64,000 bases of DNA, from NCBI RefSeq assembly GCF_000963005.1, contig NZ_JZHZ01000007.1:3355456-3419455 (forward strand), in the 5' to 3' direction. The stretch comes from Xanthomonas sp. GPE 39 (GTDB lineage: Bacteria > Pseudomonadota > Gammaproteobacteria > Xanthomonadales > Xanthomonadaceae). The position numbers and the translations under genes were made by a program. The notes under the pieces are model-generated. The model made no database searches. It was not told the DNA's origin and was given only the letters and a program-made list of their open reading frames with translations. Positions 40,587 through 49,282 of the stretch are shown here, one piece after another. Within the stretch, counting starts at the first letter, position 1. The number at the start of each line of letters is the position of its first letter.

Positions 40587-41053
40587 GGGCAGTTCGCTGG
40601 CAGGTGGACTCGGATTGTGGCGCACATCGCTGAATCGACGATGACGTTCACTGGCTCGATGCCGCAGCGTGGGCCACGGGTGTCGGCCATCTCGATCAGC
40701 GTTGGCAAGCTCAGAGCCCGATGGCGCGACGCAGGCGTGCCTTCTCTGTTTCGCGATCAACCACATCTTGGCGTTGGCGAACACACCCATCTGCTCGTGA
40801 GCTTAATGCAGCGCTGGAATATGACAGATACATGCGGGAAGCCCTGACCGGCTCGCGCACACCATCGCACGAGTCAATTCCTTATAAAACAATCGATTGT
40901 CGTTGCAGCAAGATCTCTTCATGGAGTAAATGCCACAGAAAAATGAATTTCAACTTAATTGAAACGCGCAACAGCCAAGAGAGCTTGCCCTTTCTCACTT
41001 GGTGTTTTACTTTACTACAACACCACAAATCAAAAGCACCAATGAGGCCATCA
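40587..41053. other. Intergenic region with an AT-rich half and a 12-bp palindrome
   Basis: About 465 nt lie between two divergent small envelope genes. The right half (about 40880-41050) is AT-rich for this genome. It contains TATAAA followed by the perfect palindrome ACAATCGATTGT (40889-40900), a plausible promoter/operator, and TTTACTTTACT nearer the next gene. No convincing gene was found. Confidence 0.4.
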
Positions 41054-41419
41054 ATGAAAACCGCCCCCTTCCTGCTGGCTGCGGCCATTGCAGCCCTGTG
41101 CGTCACATCGGCACTCGCTGCTCCCCGCATCACCACCCTGGGAATTGTTCAGGTGCACCCTTCCGCCGAGCAGCTCGCCCAGCACCGCGCTGTACTGTCG
41201 GACCACATCGTCACCCTTGCCGCAGTGCGAGTACGCCCGTCGGCCGACCTGATCGCCCTGCGCGATGTGGAGCAAGCCGCCAGCCCACACCTGCTCACCC
41301 TGGCGACGGTGTATGTACACCCAGATGCCAAACTGGAGGGGATCTTCGCGCTCGGCAATGGCGCGGGCAGTGTGTTGCGGCAGTGTGCTCAGGCACTGGC
41401 GAGTGACCTGACGCCATAA
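41054..41419 (+). CDS. Small secreted protein with three tandem motifs
   Basis: This 121-residue protein has a signal peptide (LLAAAIAALCVTSALAAP). The mature part consists of three copies of a ~28-residue unit: ITTLGIVQVHPSAEQLAQ, IVTLAAVRVRPSADLIAL and LLTLATVYVHPDAKLEGI. The common pattern is TL-x-x-V-x-V-x-P-x-A-x-L. A Cys is near the C-terminus (SVLRQCAQAL). I do not know the family. The start at 41054 (MKTAPF) is preferred to the ATG 12 nt upstream and to the long upstream frame. Confidence 0.78.
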   Translation: MKTAPFLLAAAIAALCVTSALAAPRITTLGIVQVHPSAEQLAQHRAVLSDHIVTLAAVRVRPSADLIALRDVEQAASPHLLTLATVYVHPDAKLEGIFALGNGAGSVLRQCAQALASDLTP

Positions 41420-41460
41420 TTGACCCGCGCGACACCTATCCCGGCGCGTAAACTGCGCCC

Positions 41461-41940
41461 ATGACTGCCACACCGAAGCTGCACGTTCTGCTGTTCCAAC
41501 CCGAGATCCCGCCGAATACGGGCAACGTCATCCGCCTGTGCGCCAATACCGGTGCACAGTTGCACCTGATCGAGCCGCTGGGCTTCGACCTTAGCGACAA
41601 GCAACTCAAGCGCGCTGGTCTGGACTATCACGAATATGCTCAGTTGCAGGTGCATGCCTCGCTGAACGTCGCGTTGCAAACGGTCGCCCCGCAACGCCTG
41701 TTCGCACTGAGTACGCGCGGATGCGTCCGTTACGATGCTCCCGCGTTCACAGATGGCGACGCGTTTTTGTTCGGCCCGGAAACCCGAGGCCTACCCGCCG
41801 AGGTACTGGAAGCGATCCCGCCCACACAGCGGCTGCGCCTGCCGATGCGCCCAAACAACCGCAGCCTCAACCTGTCCAACGCCGTGGCGGTCGTGGTGTT
41901 CGAAGCATGGCGACAGCTGGGATTCGCCGACGCTGTGTGA
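41461..41940 (+). CDS. trmL: tRNA (cytidine(34)-2'-O)-methyltransferase TrmL
   Basis: This 159-residue SPOUT methyltransferase 2'-O-methylates the wobble base of tRNA-Leu isoacceptors. It begins LLFQPEIPPNTGNVIRLCANTG and has the knot motifs FLFGPETRGLP and LRLPMRPNNRSLNLSNAVAVVVFEAWRQLGF. Length and motifs are exactly those of TrmL. It is followed by an AT-rich gap leading to the Ax21 gene. Confidence 0.96.
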   Translation: MTATPKLHVLLFQPEIPPNTGNVIRLCANTGAQLHLIEPLGFDLSDKQLKRAGLDYHEYAQLQVHASLNVALQTVAPQRLFALSTRGCVRYDAPAFTDGDAFLFGPETRGLPAEVLEAIPPTQRLRLPMRPNNRSLNLSNAVAVVVFEAWRQLGFADAV

Positions 41941-42135
41941 ATAGCTACAAAAAATTTACAGCCCAATTAACCTTGCCAAGTCAAGCAATTACACCCCAGA
42001 ACTTCCTGAACACAGCGAGAAATCTCCGCTTTAAATTCAGGGCAAGTTCGGATAGATAACGGATAATTTACAAACGGCAGCGAACGGCATCACGCCTCAG
42101 CGCCCACACACCCATAACGAAGGTACCCGATTATT

Positions 42136-42738
42136 ATGAAGACCTCTCTGCTTGCCCTGGGCCTGTTGGCCACCCTGCCGTTCGCCGCTTCGGCCGCCGA
42201 AGGCATTTCCTACAACTACGCTGAAGCCGGTTACGCCCAGACCGACAACGGCGGCGACGCCGACGGCTGGGCCGTGAAGGGCTCCTACGCGTTCCACCCG
42301 AACTTCAGCGTGTTCGGCGATTTCAACCGCCAGAATAGCGATTTCGGCAATTTCCACGTCAACCATTGGCGTATCGGCGCTGGCTACAACTACGAGATCG
42401 CGAACAGCACCGATCTGGTGACCCGTATTGCTTACAACCGTCTGGGCATACCTAAAAACACCAGTATCGGCGATGTGGACCTGTCGAGAAAAACCAATTT
42501 CAACGGCTGGAGCGCCGAAGCCGGTATCCGCACCGCCTTCAATCCGTACCTGGAAGTGTATGCACTGGGCGGCTACGAGGATTACCTCAAGAAAGACGGC
42601 ATCAACCCGGAAGGCCGTTTCTACGGCGTTATCGGTGGTGAAGCCAAGCTCAATCAGAACTGGAGCCTGAGCGGCGACATGAAGATGGACCGCCACGGCA
42701 CCAAAGAATGGTTCGTCGGCCCGCGCTTCAGCTGGTAA
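42136..42738 (+). CDS. ax21: Ax21-family outer-membrane protein
   Basis: This 200-residue outer-membrane beta-barrel protein starts with a signal peptide (LLALGLLATLPFAASAAEG) and ends in FVGPRFSW, with the aromatic terminus used by the Bam machinery. The sequence matches the Xanthomonas Ax21 family throughout (HWRIGAGYNYEIANSTDLVTRIAYN, GWSAEAGIRTAF). Ax21 was once reported as a secreted immune elicitor/quorum signal, claims later withdrawn, and is now regarded as a porin-like outer-membrane/vesicle protein. A GGATAATTT box upstream is a possible -10, and a strong terminator follows. Confidence 0.92.
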   Translation: MKTSLLALGLLATLPFAASAAEGISYNYAEAGYAQTDNGGDADGWAVKGSYAFHPNFSVFGDFNRQNSDFGNFHVNHWRIGAGYNYEIANSTDLVTRIAYNRLGIPKNTSIGDVDLSRKTNFNGWSAEAGIRTAFNPYLEVYALGGYEDYLKKDGINPEGRFYGVIGGEAKLNQNWSLSGDMKMDRHGTKEWFVGPRFSW

Positions 42739-42792
42739 GCGCTTGTCCTAGCGCCACGCGCGACGTCTTCTCTCCCGCCGCGCGCGGCTCTG

Positions 42793-42824
42793 AAAGCCCG
42801 GTCTCACGACCGGGCTTTTTTTTT
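42793..42824 (+). terminator. Strong intrinsic terminator after ax21
   Basis: AAAGCCCGGTC (42793-42803) and GACCGGGCTTT (42808-42818) form an 11-bp stem with a TCAC loop, followed by a T-run. It also separates the convergent gpsA gene. Confidence 0.95.
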
Positions 42825-42922
42825 GCGCGACCAATCGATCGCAGACAACGACGCCGTTTACGGCAACGCATACGAAAACGCCCGGCGTAGCCAGGCGCGC
42901 AATCGGTCGAGCCTGGCTCGAA

Positions 42923-43945
42923 TCAGCTGAACAGGGTGGCCGGGTACTCCGGCTTCTGCTCACGCGCCAGCAACTGCTGCAAGCCAGCGGCCGGGGTCAG
43001 TTCGCCGTGCAATACGGCACGCACGGCATTGGAGATCGGCAGGTCAATCCCATGACGCTCGGCCTGGCGCATCACCTCGTCAGCCGTCTGCACCGACTCG
43101 ACAACCTGGCCAATCGCACGCACCGCTTCCTGTAACGGTTGCCCGCGCCCCAGGGCCAGGCCCAGGCGGCGATTACGCGATAGGTCGCCGGTACAGGTCA
43201 GCACCAGATCGCCAAGTCCGGCCAGGCCCATCAGTGTTTCCGGTTTGGCGCCAATCGCCGCAGCCAGCCGCAGCATCTCGTTGAGGCCGCGGGTAATCAG
43301 CCCAGCGCGCGCGTTCAAGCCCAACTCCATGCCATCGGCCACACCGGTGGCGACCGCCAACACGTTCTTCATCGCCCCACCCAGCTCGGCGCCAATCATG
43401 TCGTCGCCGGTGTAGGCACGGAAGGTCGGTCCATGCATCGCTCCGGCGACCTGTTGCGCGAACGCGGCATCGCCATGCACGGTCACCGCAGTCGGCAGGT
43501 TCAGTGCCACTTCCTTCGCAAAGGAAGGACCGGTGACGACCGCCAGTGGCACGTGCTGACCCAGGATCTCCTGCGCCACCTCATGCAGGAAGCGCCCGGA
43601 ACCTGGCTCGAAGCCCTTGGTCGCCCAAGCCACGCCTGCCTGCGCCGGCCGCAACGGGGCGAGCTGACGCATGGTCTGGGTGAACGCATGCGACGGCACT
43701 ACCACCAGGATCCAGTCGGCGCCGTGGACAGCCGCCGCCAGATCGGTGGTGGCCTGCAGCGTTGCCGGCAACGCAATGGCCGGCAGATAACGTGGATTCT
43801 CGTGGCGCTGCGCGATGGCCTCAGCGACACTGAGGTCACGCCCCCATAACACGGTCGCAAAACCATGCCGTGCGGTAAGCGCGGCCAAGGCCGTCCCCCA
43901 GGAACCGGCACCGAGAACGGCGATCTTCTTGGCGTTATCGCGCAT
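42923..43945 (-). CDS. gpsA: Glycerol-3-phosphate dehydrogenase [NAD(P)+]
   Basis: This 340-residue enzyme reduces dihydroxyacetone phosphate to sn-glycerol-3-phosphate for phospholipid synthesis. It has the N-terminal [10 protein letters not shown] nucleotide-binding loop, [25 protein letters not shown], the catalytic-lysine region [19 protein letters not shown], and [23 protein letters not shown]. It follows secB by 18 nt, the typical proteobacterial order. Confidence 0.97.
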   Translation of the reverse strand: MRDNAKKIAVLGAGSWGTALAALTARHGFATVLWGRDLSVAEAIAQRHENPRYLPAIALPATLQATTDLAAAVHGADWILVVVPSHAFTQTMRQLAPLRPAQAGVAWATKGFEPGSGRFLHEVAQEILGQHVPLAVVTGPSFAKEVALNLPTAVTVHGDAAFAQQVAGAMHGPTFRAYTGDDMIGAELGGAMKNVLAVATGVADGMELGLNARAGLITRGLNEMLRLAAAIGAKPETLMGLAGLGDLVLTCTGDLSRNRRLGLALGRGQPLQEAVRAIGQVVESVQTADEVMRQAERHGIDLPISNAVRAVLHGELTPAAGLQQLLAREQKPEYPATLFS

Positions 43946-43963
43946 GCGTAATGGCGGACGCGC

Positions 43964-44482
43964 TCAGGCGTTGCCTGCCGGCTCCGAATCGGCCAGCGCC
44001 TGGTCCTCGCCCTGCTGCGCACGCTGGCGCAGGGTCTCGGCGTACAGCGCCTCGAAGTTAATCGGCTGCAGGAAGAACGGAGGAAAACCGCCGGCCTGAA
44101 TCAAATCGCTGACCAACGAACGCACGTAGGGGAACAGGATGCTTGGGCATTGCGTACCAAGCAGTACGTCCACTGCCTGCGGCTCCAGGCCGATCAAACC
44201 AAACACACCAGCCTGCTGCACTTCGGCCACGTAAGCGGTCTTGCCAGCGGCGGTGCAGGTCAGCGTCACGCCGAGCACCACTTCGAACGCCTGCTCGTTC
44301 AGGCGCTGCACGCGCTGATTGAGGTTGAGCTGCAATTCCGGCTGTGCGTTATCGTTGAACACCAACGGCGCATTACGCGACTCGAACGAAACGTCCTTGA
44401 CGTAGATCTTCTCGATGGTGAAAGCGGGGCCAGCCGCAGCTTCGGTCGGCGCAGCCGCGCCGTTGTTGGTGACATCGGACAT
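43964..44482 (-). CDS. secB: Protein-export chaperone SecB
   Basis: This 172-residue tetrameric cytosolic chaperone keeps preproteins unfolded and passes them to SecA. Family motifs are [43 protein letters not shown] and [32 protein letters not shown]. It lies between the rhodanese gene and gpsA as in many gammaproteobacteria. Confidence 0.98.
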   Translation of the reverse strand: MSDVTNNGAAAPTEAAAGPAFTIEKIYVKDVSFESRNAPLVFNDNAQPELQLNLNQRVQRLNEQAFEVVLGVTLTCTAAGKTAYVAEVQQAGVFGLIGLEPQAVDVLLGTQCPSILFPYVRSLVSDLIQAGGFPPFFLQPINFEALYAETLRQRAQQGEDQALADSEPAGNA

Positions 44483-44570
44483 TAATTTTGACTCCGGTGG
44501 ATTCAGTAATAGAACAAAACGGGATTATCACATGCCAGCCATACGACTCGAGGGCCGGCGATGGCGCGCC

Positions 44571-45005
44571 TCAGCGGCCTTTGACCAGTGGCAACTCGGC
44601 CTGCTGCCAAGCGGCGATGCCGCCATCGAGCACGTAAACCTGCTCGAAGCCAGCCTTCTTCAATTGTTTGGCTGCGCCGTCGGCGGTAGTACCGGTACGG
44701 CACACCAGTACCACCGGCTGCGACTTGGCATTGCTCACCAGCTTGTGTTGCGGACCGAACTGACTAGGTAAAGCGCTGCGGCTCCCGGCGATATGGCCCT
44801 TTTCGAAATCAGCCGAAGCCGACAGGTCCACCACCACTGTATTGCCAGCATTGATCAGCCGGGTCAGTTCGGCCGGGCGCAAGCCCTTATAGCCGCGAAA
44901 CAGGCGCGCCACTTCGGTGACGACCAAGGCGATGGTCAGGCCAACCAGGGCCATGGCCAACATCGGATTGCGACCGGCGAAGGCCAACAGTTCTTGGGAG
45001 TTCAC
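44571..45005 (-). CDS. Membrane-anchored rhodanese-like protein (YibN type)
   Basis: This 144-residue protein has one N-terminal transmembrane helix (MLAMALVGLTIALVV) and a rhodanese domain with the active-site Cys in VLVCRTGTTADGAAKQL. Sulfurtransferase activity is likely, substrate unknown. The likely start is the GTG at 45005 (VNSQELLAFAGRNP), which gives the normal family N-terminus; the open frame continues to 45125. It precedes secB, the usual YibN-SecB neighbourhood. Confidence 0.88.
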   Translation of the reverse strand: MNSQELLAFAGRNPMLAMALVGLTIALVVTEVARLFRGYKGLRPAELTRLINAGNTVVVDLSASADFEKGHIAGSRSALPSQFGPQHKLVSNAKSQPVVLVCRTGTTADGAAKQLKKAGFEQVYVLDGGIAAWQQAELPLVKGR

Positions 45006-45058
45006 GGGAATCGGAGACTGGAAACGGGCGCAGATTGTCGCACAGCTAGATGGCCGCG

Positions 45059-45478
45059 CTACTGGCCATTCCATAGATCCGGCAGGCCATCCTGCAACCA
45101 CCAGGTCTTGGCCTCGGCATCCCAACGCCAGCGTTCGTGGTAGCGGACGCTACGCTCGGCCTGGGTGTTGCGGTTGATCACCCCCAGTTCGATTTCGCGC
45201 TGCACCTCACCATCGCTCGCCATGGCGGCTCCGACCCGATAAGAGGAAATCTGAATCTGACGGTAGCGCTCCAGTTGCATGTCGGTCAGCGGGTGCGCTT
45301 GCCGGTAGACCGGGTCCACCGCCTGCCAGGCCGACTCGAACTCGCTCCAGCGAATCGCGGCGGCGTAGGCAGTCTGCAAATCGTCCAGTTTGCGCTGTTG
45401 CGCGCGACTACCGGCTATGGCCGTGCCGAAGCAACCCAGCAACAACACCAGCACAAGCGTGCGGAACATCGAGTGCAT
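45059..45478 (-). CDS. Conserved secreted hypothetical protein
   Basis: This 139-residue protein has a signal peptide (LVLVLLLGCFGTAIAGS). The mature part is helical, with charged and aromatic residues and a WWLQDGLPDLW C-terminus. It resembles small uncharacterised Xanthomonadaceae proteins. A second Met (45469) may be the start. It lies upstream of the rhodanese gene on the same strand, 53 nt away. Function unknown. Confidence 0.75.
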   Translation of the reverse strand: MHSMFRTLVLVLLLGCFGTAIAGSRAQQRKLDDLQTAYAAAIRWSEFESAWQAVDPVYRQAHPLTDMQLERYRQIQISSYRVGAAMASDGEVQREIELGVINRNTQAERSVRYHERWRWDAEAKTWWLQDGLPDLWNGQ

Positions 45479-45523
45479 GACAGATCCCCCGGGGCGGCGC
45501 GCAGCGCGTGCGATGCGTGCATT

Positions 45524-45994
45524 CTATCCTTTGGCAATGGCAACGAAGCGCCCGCTCAGCGTCGCCGACGCCGCCGCGCCAAGCGCGCCCACCTGGGCCT
45601 GGATGCCGATCCGGGCACGACCACGCTGGCGGAAGGTGTCCACAAACACGTCCCAGTCGGCACCCTCCTCTGCAGCGGCCTGGGTATGCAAGTCAGCGTA
45701 GAGCGGGGCCAGATAGCGCACCTGCGTATCGGCGACGTACACATCGCCATGCAATCGGGCCTGGTGCAGTTCGCAATTGACCAGTGCCCAGCCGGCCAAC
45801 GTCATCACCGAACCCAAACTACCGCCGAAGGCATTACCTTTGTCGTTGATGTTCGCCGCCAGCGGCGCGCTCATATGCAAGCGTCGCTCGGCATAGCCCT
45901 GCAGCGTGACCTGCAACGCCGCCGCCGGCGGCATCGCCTCGAACTGCCGTTGCAACTGCTGCAAGAACGCATCGAAAGAGAAATCCGTTGTCAT
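45524..45994 (-). CDS. Hot-dog thioesterase, YiiD C-terminal-domain type
   Basis: This 156-residue protein has the hot-dog-fold pattern of the YiiD_C thioesterase family: NINDKGNAFGGSLGSVMTLAGWALV is the hallmark helix region, followed by VYVADTQVRYLAPLYADL. It should hydrolyse an acyl-CoA or acyl-carrier thioester, with substrate unknown. The ATG at 45994 begins a normal N-terminus; the frame's earlier start is not supported. It is divergent from hemD, 41 nt away. Confidence 0.85.
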   Translation of the reverse strand: MTTDFSFDAFLQQLQRQFEAMPPAAALQVTLQGYAERRLHMSAPLAANINDKGNAFGGSLGSVMTLAGWALVNCELHQARLHGDVYVADTQVRYLAPLYADLHTQAAAEEGADWDVFVDTFRQRGRARIGIQAQVGALGAAASATLSGRFVAIAKG

Positions 45995-46035
45995 GGTGCG
46001 ATTGTTCGGCCAGTAAGGCTCGCATAATGCCTGGC

Positions 46036-46812
46036 ATGAGCACATATGCAACCACCGCGGCGGTAGCTTGGACGCTGATTTCACTGCGCCCGCTCGGCGA
46101 ACATGAACCACTGCGGCGGGCCGCCGCACGCCATGGCGCGCGTCTGCTGGCAGTGTCGCCCTGGCGTCTGCAAGGCCGCACCGATAGCACCACCCGCAGC
46201 ACACTGGCTCAAGCGCTGGCCGCACCACGGGTGATCTTCAGCAGCCCGGCGGCGGTACGCGCAGCGGCGGCGCTGCAGCCGTTGGTCTCCAGGGCGGACC
46301 AGTGCTGGCTGGCGGTCGGTGCCGGCACCGCACGCGCACTACACCGCCACGGTATCGCCGACGTGGCAGTGCCGACACGGATGGATAGCGATGGACTGTT
46401 GGCCCTGCCGCAACTGGCGGCTGTTGCTGCACCGGTCGGATTGGTCACCGCACCCGGCGGCCGTGGCATGATCGCCACGCAACTGCAGGCGCGCGGCACG
46501 CCACTGCTGCGCGCGGACGTGTATGAGCGCGTACCGCTACAACTCAAGCCACAACGGATCGCGCAACTGCGCACCGTCGGGTCCGGCGTACTGGCGTTGA
46601 GCAGTGGCGAGGCGCTGCAATTGATCGTGGCGCAACTGCCCGACGACCTGCTTACAGCCTGGCGCACGCAACCCCTGGTCGCTGCCAGCGCGCGTTTGGC
46701 AGCGCTGGCCGCCGAGCTGGGCTTTACCGACATCACTCGCGCGGCCGGACCGCTGCCGCAGCAATTGGCTGCAGCCGCTGCGGCCACGATGACACATCCA
46801 CGACCTCGCTGA
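46036..46812 (+). CDS. hemD: Uroporphyrinogen-III synthase
   Basis: This 258-residue enzyme closes hydroxymethylbilane to uroporphyrinogen III in heme and siroheme synthesis. The family is weakly conserved. Supporting segments are TLISLRPLGEHEPLRRAAARHGA near the start, VIFSSPAAVRAAAAL, GLVTAPGGRGMIATQLQARG and YERVPLQ. The assignment is strengthened by hemX and hemY immediately downstream. An ATG at 46027 could also serve as start. hemC is not in the window. Confidence 0.9.
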   Translation: MSTYATTAAVAWTLISLRPLGEHEPLRRAAARHGARLLAVSPWRLQGRTDSTTRSTLAQALAAPRVIFSSPAAVRAAAALQPLVSRADQCWLAVGAGTARALHRHGIADVAVPTRMDSDGLLALPQLAAVAAPVGLVTAPGGRGMIATQLQARGTPLLRADVYERVPLQLKPQRIAQLRTVGSGVLALSSGEALQLIVAQLPDDLLTAWRTQPLVAASARLAALAAELGFTDITRAAGPLPQQLAAAAAATMTHPRPR

Positions 46813-46933
46813 ACGCGGGCGAACAACTGGCTTGCGGCCACGGTGCCGCACACGCCATGCTCCGGTAGCGAGGTGCCGACCTTCACCTTAGTTTGCAACG
46901 GGGCGAAAGCCATGAAGGATAAGGATGCTGCCA

Positions 46934-47914
46934 ATGACCGACGACACTCTATCCACACCACGCCGTTCCTTGCACTGGATCGGGCTGCTGTTGGTCGCTG
47001 CCACAGTGCTGGCGCTTGGGGCCACCGGCTGGCGTGGTTGGAACTGGTGGCAGGCACGCAGCGCACGCGAGCGAGTGCTGCAGTCGGAAGTCCAGCAGCA
47101 ATTGCAGGCCTTGCAACAGAACCTTGAAGTTCTACGCAGCGATCAACGCGCCACCGTACAGCGGCTCCAGGACGCAGCGAGTACCAATCGCGTGTTGCGC
47201 GACGAAATGCTCGGATTGAGCCAGCGCAGCGCGCTGCTCGAAGCCAACGTGGCAAAACTGGCCGATTCCAATCGCCACGGCGCGCAGGCGCTGCGCCTGG
47301 ACGAAGTCGAACTGCTCCTCAACCAGGGGCAACAACGCCTACTGCTTGCAGGCGATGCGCAAGGTGCGCGGCGCGCCTACGCACTGGCCAGCGGCGTGCT
47401 CGATGGCATCGACGACCCACAATTCCTCAACCTGCGGCAAACCCTGCTACAGGAACGTACCGCCTTGGATGCGCTCGGCGAAGGACCACAGGCGCGTTTA
47501 TCGGCACAACTGGACGCCTTCGCCGCCAGTATCGATGCACTGCCCACGCGGCTGCCGGAGAGCGCACAGCAACCGTTGTGGCAGCGTTTGCTGGCGCCGC
47601 TGATCAAGATTCGTCCAGCACAAGGCGGAGTGCTGGCCGCTCGCTCGGAACGCGTGGCTGCCCGCGACGCCCTGCAGTTGGACCTGACCCTGGCCCGTGC
47701 GGCGCTGGAGCGTGGCGACGCGCGCGGCTACCGCAGCGCCCTGGCGCGTGCCGGCAGGTGGCTGCAACGGCTCTGGCCGGAATCGCCGCAGCTACGTGCA
47801 TGTCGCGACACCCTGCGCACGCTGGGTAATGCCGACCTGCGCCCGACGATTCCCGAGTTGGGAACCACCCTGCAGCAACTACGCACCCTGCGCGACGCAA
47901 GGAGCCACTCATGA
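46934..47914 (+). CDS. hemX: HemX-type uroporphyrinogen III methyltransferase-like membrane protein
   Basis: This ~326-residue protein has one N-terminal transmembrane helix (SLHWIGLLLVAATVLALGATGW), a long coiled coil (residues ~55-105) and the HemX domain signature ALRLDEVELLLNQGQQRLLLAGDAQGA. Despite the family name it lacks a SAM-methyltransferase domain. Its role in tetrapyrrole synthesis is unclear. An ATG at 46925 is an alternative start. Its stop overlaps the hemY start region. Confidence 0.92.
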   Translation: MTDDTLSTPRRSLHWIGLLLVAATVLALGATGWRGWNWWQARSARERVLQSEVQQQLQALQQNLEVLRSDQRATVQRLQDAASTNRVLRDEMLGLSQRSALLEANVAKLADSNRHGAQALRLDEVELLLNQGQQRLLLAGDAQGARRAYALASGVLDGIDDPQFLNLRQTLLQERTALDALGEGPQARLSAQLDAFAASIDALPTRLPESAQQPLWQRLLAPLIKIRPAQGGVLAARSERVAARDALQLDLTLARAALERGDARGYRSALARAGRWLQRLWPESPQLRACRDTLRTLGNADLRPTIPELGTTLQQLRTLRDARSHS

Positions 47915-49152
47915 AATCTTTCCGTTCCCTGATCGTGCTCCTGATCGTGATCGCACTCGGCGTGATCGGCGCGCAATGGCTGGCGCAGGAGCAACTGCGC
48001 GAATTCGGCGAAGTGATCGTGCGTGCCGGCGACACCGACTACATCGCATCACTCCCGCAGGCCGCGTTGCTGCTGGTGATCGCGTTCCTGCTGCTGTGGC
48101 TGATCGGAAACGTGCTGAGTTTTCCGTTCCGCGCTTGGGGCCAACATCGCCGTAAACAATCGCGAGCACGCCTGATCGAGGGGCTGACCGCCGTGCACAA
48201 CGGCCAGTGGACGCGTGCGGAAAAACAACTGGATACCGCAGCGCAAGATCCAGACGTGAGCGTGATTGCCCTGATCGCCGCAGTCCGTGTGGCCGACGCG
48301 CGTGGCGATACACACGCGGTCGAGCGCCATCTGCGGCACCTGGCCGAACGTGATGCCTGTGCCCACGCACTGCTGCAGGCCGAACGCTATCTGGACCGGG
48401 AGCGCCCGGTGGATGCGATCAACACGCTCGACGTGGCGGCGGCGCAGCCGCTACCGCCTCGCGGACTGTTACTGCGTACCGAAGCACTGATCCAGATCGG
48501 TCGCGCCAACGAGGCCTATGGCCAACTTGGCGCGATCCGCCGGCAACAAGCGCTGCCATTGGACGCCATCGCCGCGCTGGAAACCCGTCTGGCCAGCGCA
48601 TCGCTGGAACAGGCCAGCGATGCCAACGCACTCGCCGAGCGTTGGGAAAGCCTAGCCAAATCGCTGAGCAGCGAGCCGGATGTGGTTGGGACCTATGCAT
48701 TGCGTGCCGCTGCCTTGGGCTGGGACGATGCGGCACTGCGCAGTCTGGAACAGGCGCTGGACACGCGCTGGGACGAGGGCTTGGCGGTGCTGTACGGACG
48801 CCTGCCGATGCAGCGATACGATACGCGCCACGCCAGCGCACAACGCTGGCTGCAGCAGCATCCTGACAGCCCGGCGCTGTTGCTGACGCTGGCTCGCTTG
48901 GCCCGCCACCAGCAGCAGTGGCCGCAAGCCGAAGAGTTCCTGCACCGGGCGCTGACGCTCGACCCCAGTGCCGAGGCCTGGGAGGTATTGGGCGATGGAT
49001 ATGCCGAGGCCGGCGACACGCTCGCCGCGCAGCACTGCTATGCCAATGCGCTGCGCGTGCAGCGCGGCGAGCAGGCGTTGCCATTACCCACGCAGGTGCC
49101 CCCGTCGCCGCACGATCCACAGGACGACGGCTTTACGCAACGGCAAGACTGA
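47911..49152 (+). CDS. hemY: HemY-type TPR membrane protein
   Basis: This 413-residue protein has two N-terminal membrane helices (LIVLLIVIALGVIGAQWLA and AALLLVIAFLLLWLIGNVLS) followed by tetratricopeptide repeats, ending with PSAEAWEVLGDGYAEAGDTLAAQHCYANAL. It belongs to the proteobacterial HemY_N family next to hemX and hemD; it is not the protoporphyrinogen oxidase of the same name. It overlaps the hemX stop by 4 nt. Confidence 0.93.
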   Translation: MKSFRSLIVLLIVIALGVIGAQWLAQEQLREFGEVIVRAGDTDYIASLPQAALLLVIAFLLLWLIGNVLSFPFRAWGQHRRKQSRARLIEGLTAVHNGQWTRAEKQLDTAAQDPDVSVIALIAAVRVADARGDTHAVERHLRHLAERDACAHALLQAERYLDRERPVDAINTLDVAAAQPLPPRGLLLRTEALIQIGRANEAYGQLGAIRRQQALPLDAIAALETRLASASLEQASDANALAERWESLAKSLSSEPDVVGTYALRAAALGWDDAALRSLEQALDTRWDEGLAVLYGRLPMQRYDTRHASAQRWLQQHPDSPALLLTLARLARHQQQWPQAEEFLHRALTLDPSAEAWEVLGDGYAEAGDTLAAQHCYANALRVQRGEQALPLPTQVPPSPHDPQDDGFTQRQD

Positions 49153-49282
49153 ACTGCGACGGCATGCGCTATACCATCGCCGTCACCGTGCACACAAACT
49201 ACAACGCAGCGTAAGCGGCGCGTAGGTAAGACACCCTCTGACCATCACGCCGCACGGTCTTGCAGCGCGGACAGCCGACACT

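Noticed and set aside
40721-41053. N-terminal extension of the triple-motif secreted protein
   Set aside because: The extension is AT-rich, lacks coding character, and the signal peptide starts at 41054.
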